Source: Gorsachius magnificus (lineage: Eukaryota > Chordata > Aves > Pelecaniformes > Ardeidae). From it: DNA of 64,000 bases. Below the pieces are notes generated by a model that did no database searches, had not been told where the DNA came from, and was given only the letters and a program-made list of their open reading frames with translations. Position 1 is the stretch's first letter. Each line of letters begins with the position of its first letter. Both the position numbers and the translations under genes were made by a program. Positions 62,694-64,000 of the stretch are shown in pieces. The DNA lies in contig CM067109.1 in the NCBI GenBank assembly GCA_034008185.1, positions 39,588,885 through 39,652,884 on the forward strand. Direction: 5' to 3'.

Positions 62694-63756
62694 CTCACCA
62701 TCATCTCCTGCTTCTGGCAAACCCCAGTGGAAACCATCTGAAGCAGATGAATTGTCTCCACCAAAAAGTAAATTGAACACCCAAGATGGGATTCAGATTC
62801 TTGGCAGCTTGGGAACTTCTAGTCGCACTCGAGCCAAGATAAAAGATGAGGACTCAGATAAAATCTTGCGCCAGTTGTTAGGGAAGGAAATCTCTGAAAA
62901 TGTCTGTATGCAGGAAAAGCTGACTTTGGAATTTCAGGATGCTCATGCATCCTCCAAGAATGTGAAGAAGATTTTGCCAGAGAAAAGGGAGCTGAAGTTA
63001 GCCAGACTGAGGCAACTGATGCAGAGGTCACTCAGCGAGTCTGACACAGACTCAGCTAATTCGGAGGAGCACAAGAACACCCCTGTGAAAAGAACTGACA
63101 AACCAAGGCCTCAGCCCATAGTGGAAAGTGTTGAGAGCACAGAGAGTTTGCACCTGATGATTAAGAAACACACTTCCGCAGCAGGACGCCGCTTCCCTTT
63201 TGGTATCAGGGTCTCTAAGTCTGTGGAAGGCCACAGTCCTTCCCCTACTTCAGAGAGCAGCGATCCAGATAATGAAGCCCCATATCAGTCTGGTACTGTA
63301 CCTCAGAGCCAGTTTTGTGGAGACAACTCTCCGTCCAGCACAGACAGTGCCGCTGCCCAAAAGGTTGCCACCAGCCCTAAGAGTGCTCTCAAGTCTCCAT
63401 CTTCAAAGCGCAGAACCTCCCAAAATTTGAAACTTCGAGTAACTTTTGAGGAGCCTGTGGTGCAGGTGGAGCTATCAGAGTCAGAACTAAATGAGGAAAA
63501 GGATAAAGACCGGGGCAAAGGACTTGTGCGGGCGCCAGCCGGCTCTGGGGAGCCAGCGGGGGACCAGCTGAAAAGGCCTTTTGGAACCTTTCGGTCCATA
63601 ATGGAGACACTGAGTGGCAACCAAAATAACAACAACAACTGTCAAACAGCAAACCTGATCAAAACCTCATCGACACTGCCTTTTACCTCATTAGGAAGGA
63701 AGACGGCAGACAGCAAGGGAAATCCAGCAGCTCTCACAAAAGGAAGAAACAAGCCA
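62694..63756 (+). CDS. SNCAIP: Synphilin-1, large C-terminal coding exon (end of residue 559 to residue 913)
   Basis: 1063 bases. The first base completes Ser-559, then 354 codons run to ...KGRNKP at 63756. The acceptor is TTTCTTTAAG, an AAG type rather than the favoured CAG or TAG. Recognisable islands are DEDSDKILRQLLGKEISENV, LKLARLRQLMQRSLSESDTD, RPRPQPIVESVES, LHLMIKKHT, KVATSPKSALKSPSSKRRTS, KLRVTFEEPVVQ and FRSIMETLSGNQNNNNN, all matching mammals closely. The region is rich in Ser, Lys and Pro and probably disordered, with many possible phosphorylation sites. If the donor CCA|GTGAGT at 63757 is not used, the frame stays open to a TAA at 63814-63816, adding 19 residues. Confidence 0.95.
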
Positions 63757-63849
63757 GTGAGTGCACTGAAAGGAGGAAGGGCCTTTTTTTCTCTTGTCTC
63801 TTTAAGTAATGAATAAGTTTGACAGCTTCTTCTTCCTGCCTTTCTATAG

Positions 63850-63912
63850 CAAAAGGGTGCACACAAATACCTTACTACATTTGACCTGCAGAAAGCCCAC
63901 CCAATGTCTTAA
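63850..63912 (+). CDS. SNCAIP: Putative last coding exon of SNCAIP (20 residues and stop)
   Basis: A clear acceptor (CT-rich tract TTCTTCCTGCCTTTCTATAG) ends at 63849. Joined in phase 0 to the donor at 63757, it encodes QKGAHKYLTTFDLQKAHPMS and a TAA at 63910-63912. The intron would be only 93 bp. The human protein that I know ends ...KNKAA at about this position, so this tail has no counterpart in that isoform. The alternatives are read-through to 63816 or a last exon beyond the window. The remaining 88 bases (63913-64000) would be 3' UTR; no polyadenylation signal is seen. Confidence 0.45.
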   Translation, partial: QKGAHKYLTTFDLQKAHPMS

Positions 63913-64000
63913 TTTTGGAAGGCTTTTCCAAGGAGTGGCAGTTACTGCTTGTGTGCAGAGTCCATTCTGTTAGTGCACATGGTTCGCATGTTCTGTGCTG

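Larger units (their letters stand above)
12520..64000 (+). other. SNCAIP: SNCAIP gene span (coding exons; gene continues beyond the window upstream and probably downstream)
   Basis: Synphilin-1 is a cytoplasmic adaptor that binds alpha-synuclein and the ubiquitin ligases parkin, SIAH and dorfin, and is found in Lewy bodies (family knowledge). Ten coding segments on the + strand join without a frame break: 12566-12622, 21823-21895, 33086-33948, 35595-35774, 43020-43133, 48196-48321, 52405-52574, 60116-60208, 62694-63756 and probably 63850-63912. Every junction is GT-AG and every phase matches, giving about 933 codons. The encoded order is an acidic N-terminus, a long low-complexity region, ankyrin-type repeats, a coiled coil and a serine-rich tail. 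The 5' non-coding exon(s) and promoter are not identified. Intron sizes are about 9.2, 11.2, 1.6, 7.2, 5.1, 4.1, 7.5 and 2.5 kb, then 93 bp. I numbered introns by coding exon in the entries below. Confidence 0.96.

Noticed and set aside
1..64000. CRISPR arrays, operons, tRNA or rRNA genes and prokaryote-type defence systems
   Set aside because: The sequence is a vertebrate intron-rich gene. The only regularly repeated units are microsatellites, CR1 tails and LTR minisatellite units, and no tRNA or rRNA signature was seen.

Overview
The window is vertebrate nuclear DNA, almost certainly from a bird. It carries most of one protein-coding gene on the + strand: SNCAIP (synphilin-1, the alpha-synuclein-interacting protein). 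I recognise it from the spliced protein, which follows the mammalian synphilin-1 that I know almost residue by residue through the N-terminus, the ankyrin repeats, the coiled coil and the serine-rich C-terminal region. The bird assignment rests on the repeats: CR1 LINEs with the ATTCTATG-type 3' tail, in several ages and both orientations, and solo LTRs of avian endogenous-retrovirus families. There are no Alu, L1 or B elements. In chicken the gene lies on chromosome Z (known biology, not visible here), so this may be Z-linked sequence.

Layout. 1-2108: two abutting CR1 pieces in opposite orientation. 2109-12519: non-coding sequence upstream of the start codon (intron 1 or 5' flank), with a CR1 tail and one solo LTR. 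12520-12622: first coding exon, preceded by a 5-codon upstream ORF whose stop overlaps the start codon. 21823-21895: second coding exon. 33086-33948: large third coding exon. 35595-35774, 43020-43133 and 48196-48321: three phase-0 ankyrin-region exons. 52405-52574 and 60116-60208: end of the ankyrin region and coiled coil. 62694-63756: large C-terminal coding exon, then a likely last coding piece at 63850-63912. Joined, the exons make an uninterrupted reading frame of about 933 codons, against 919 residues in human as I recall it. Splice sites are GT-AG throughout and all phases match.

The introns are large (1.6 to 11.2 kb) and hold the repeats. The main one is a nearly complete CR1 LINE (about 36632-40638) with a GDSL-type ORF1 and an endonuclease/reverse-transcriptase ORF2, broken by three small frameshifts. 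It sits directly against the tail of an older CR1 3' fragment. Other items are a CR1 split by an LTR, a CR1 nested in another CR1, three LTRs of one family plus one LTR of another, an ancient L2-like LINE relic, a 340-bp pyrimidine tract, a G-run cluster and several microsatellites. I saw no second cellular gene, no tRNA or rRNA, no CpG-island promoter and no prokaryote-type system. The most useful points for follow-up are the upstream ORF, the alternative C-terminus, an RVxF-type motif in the C-terminal exon, and the CR1 architecture in intron 4.
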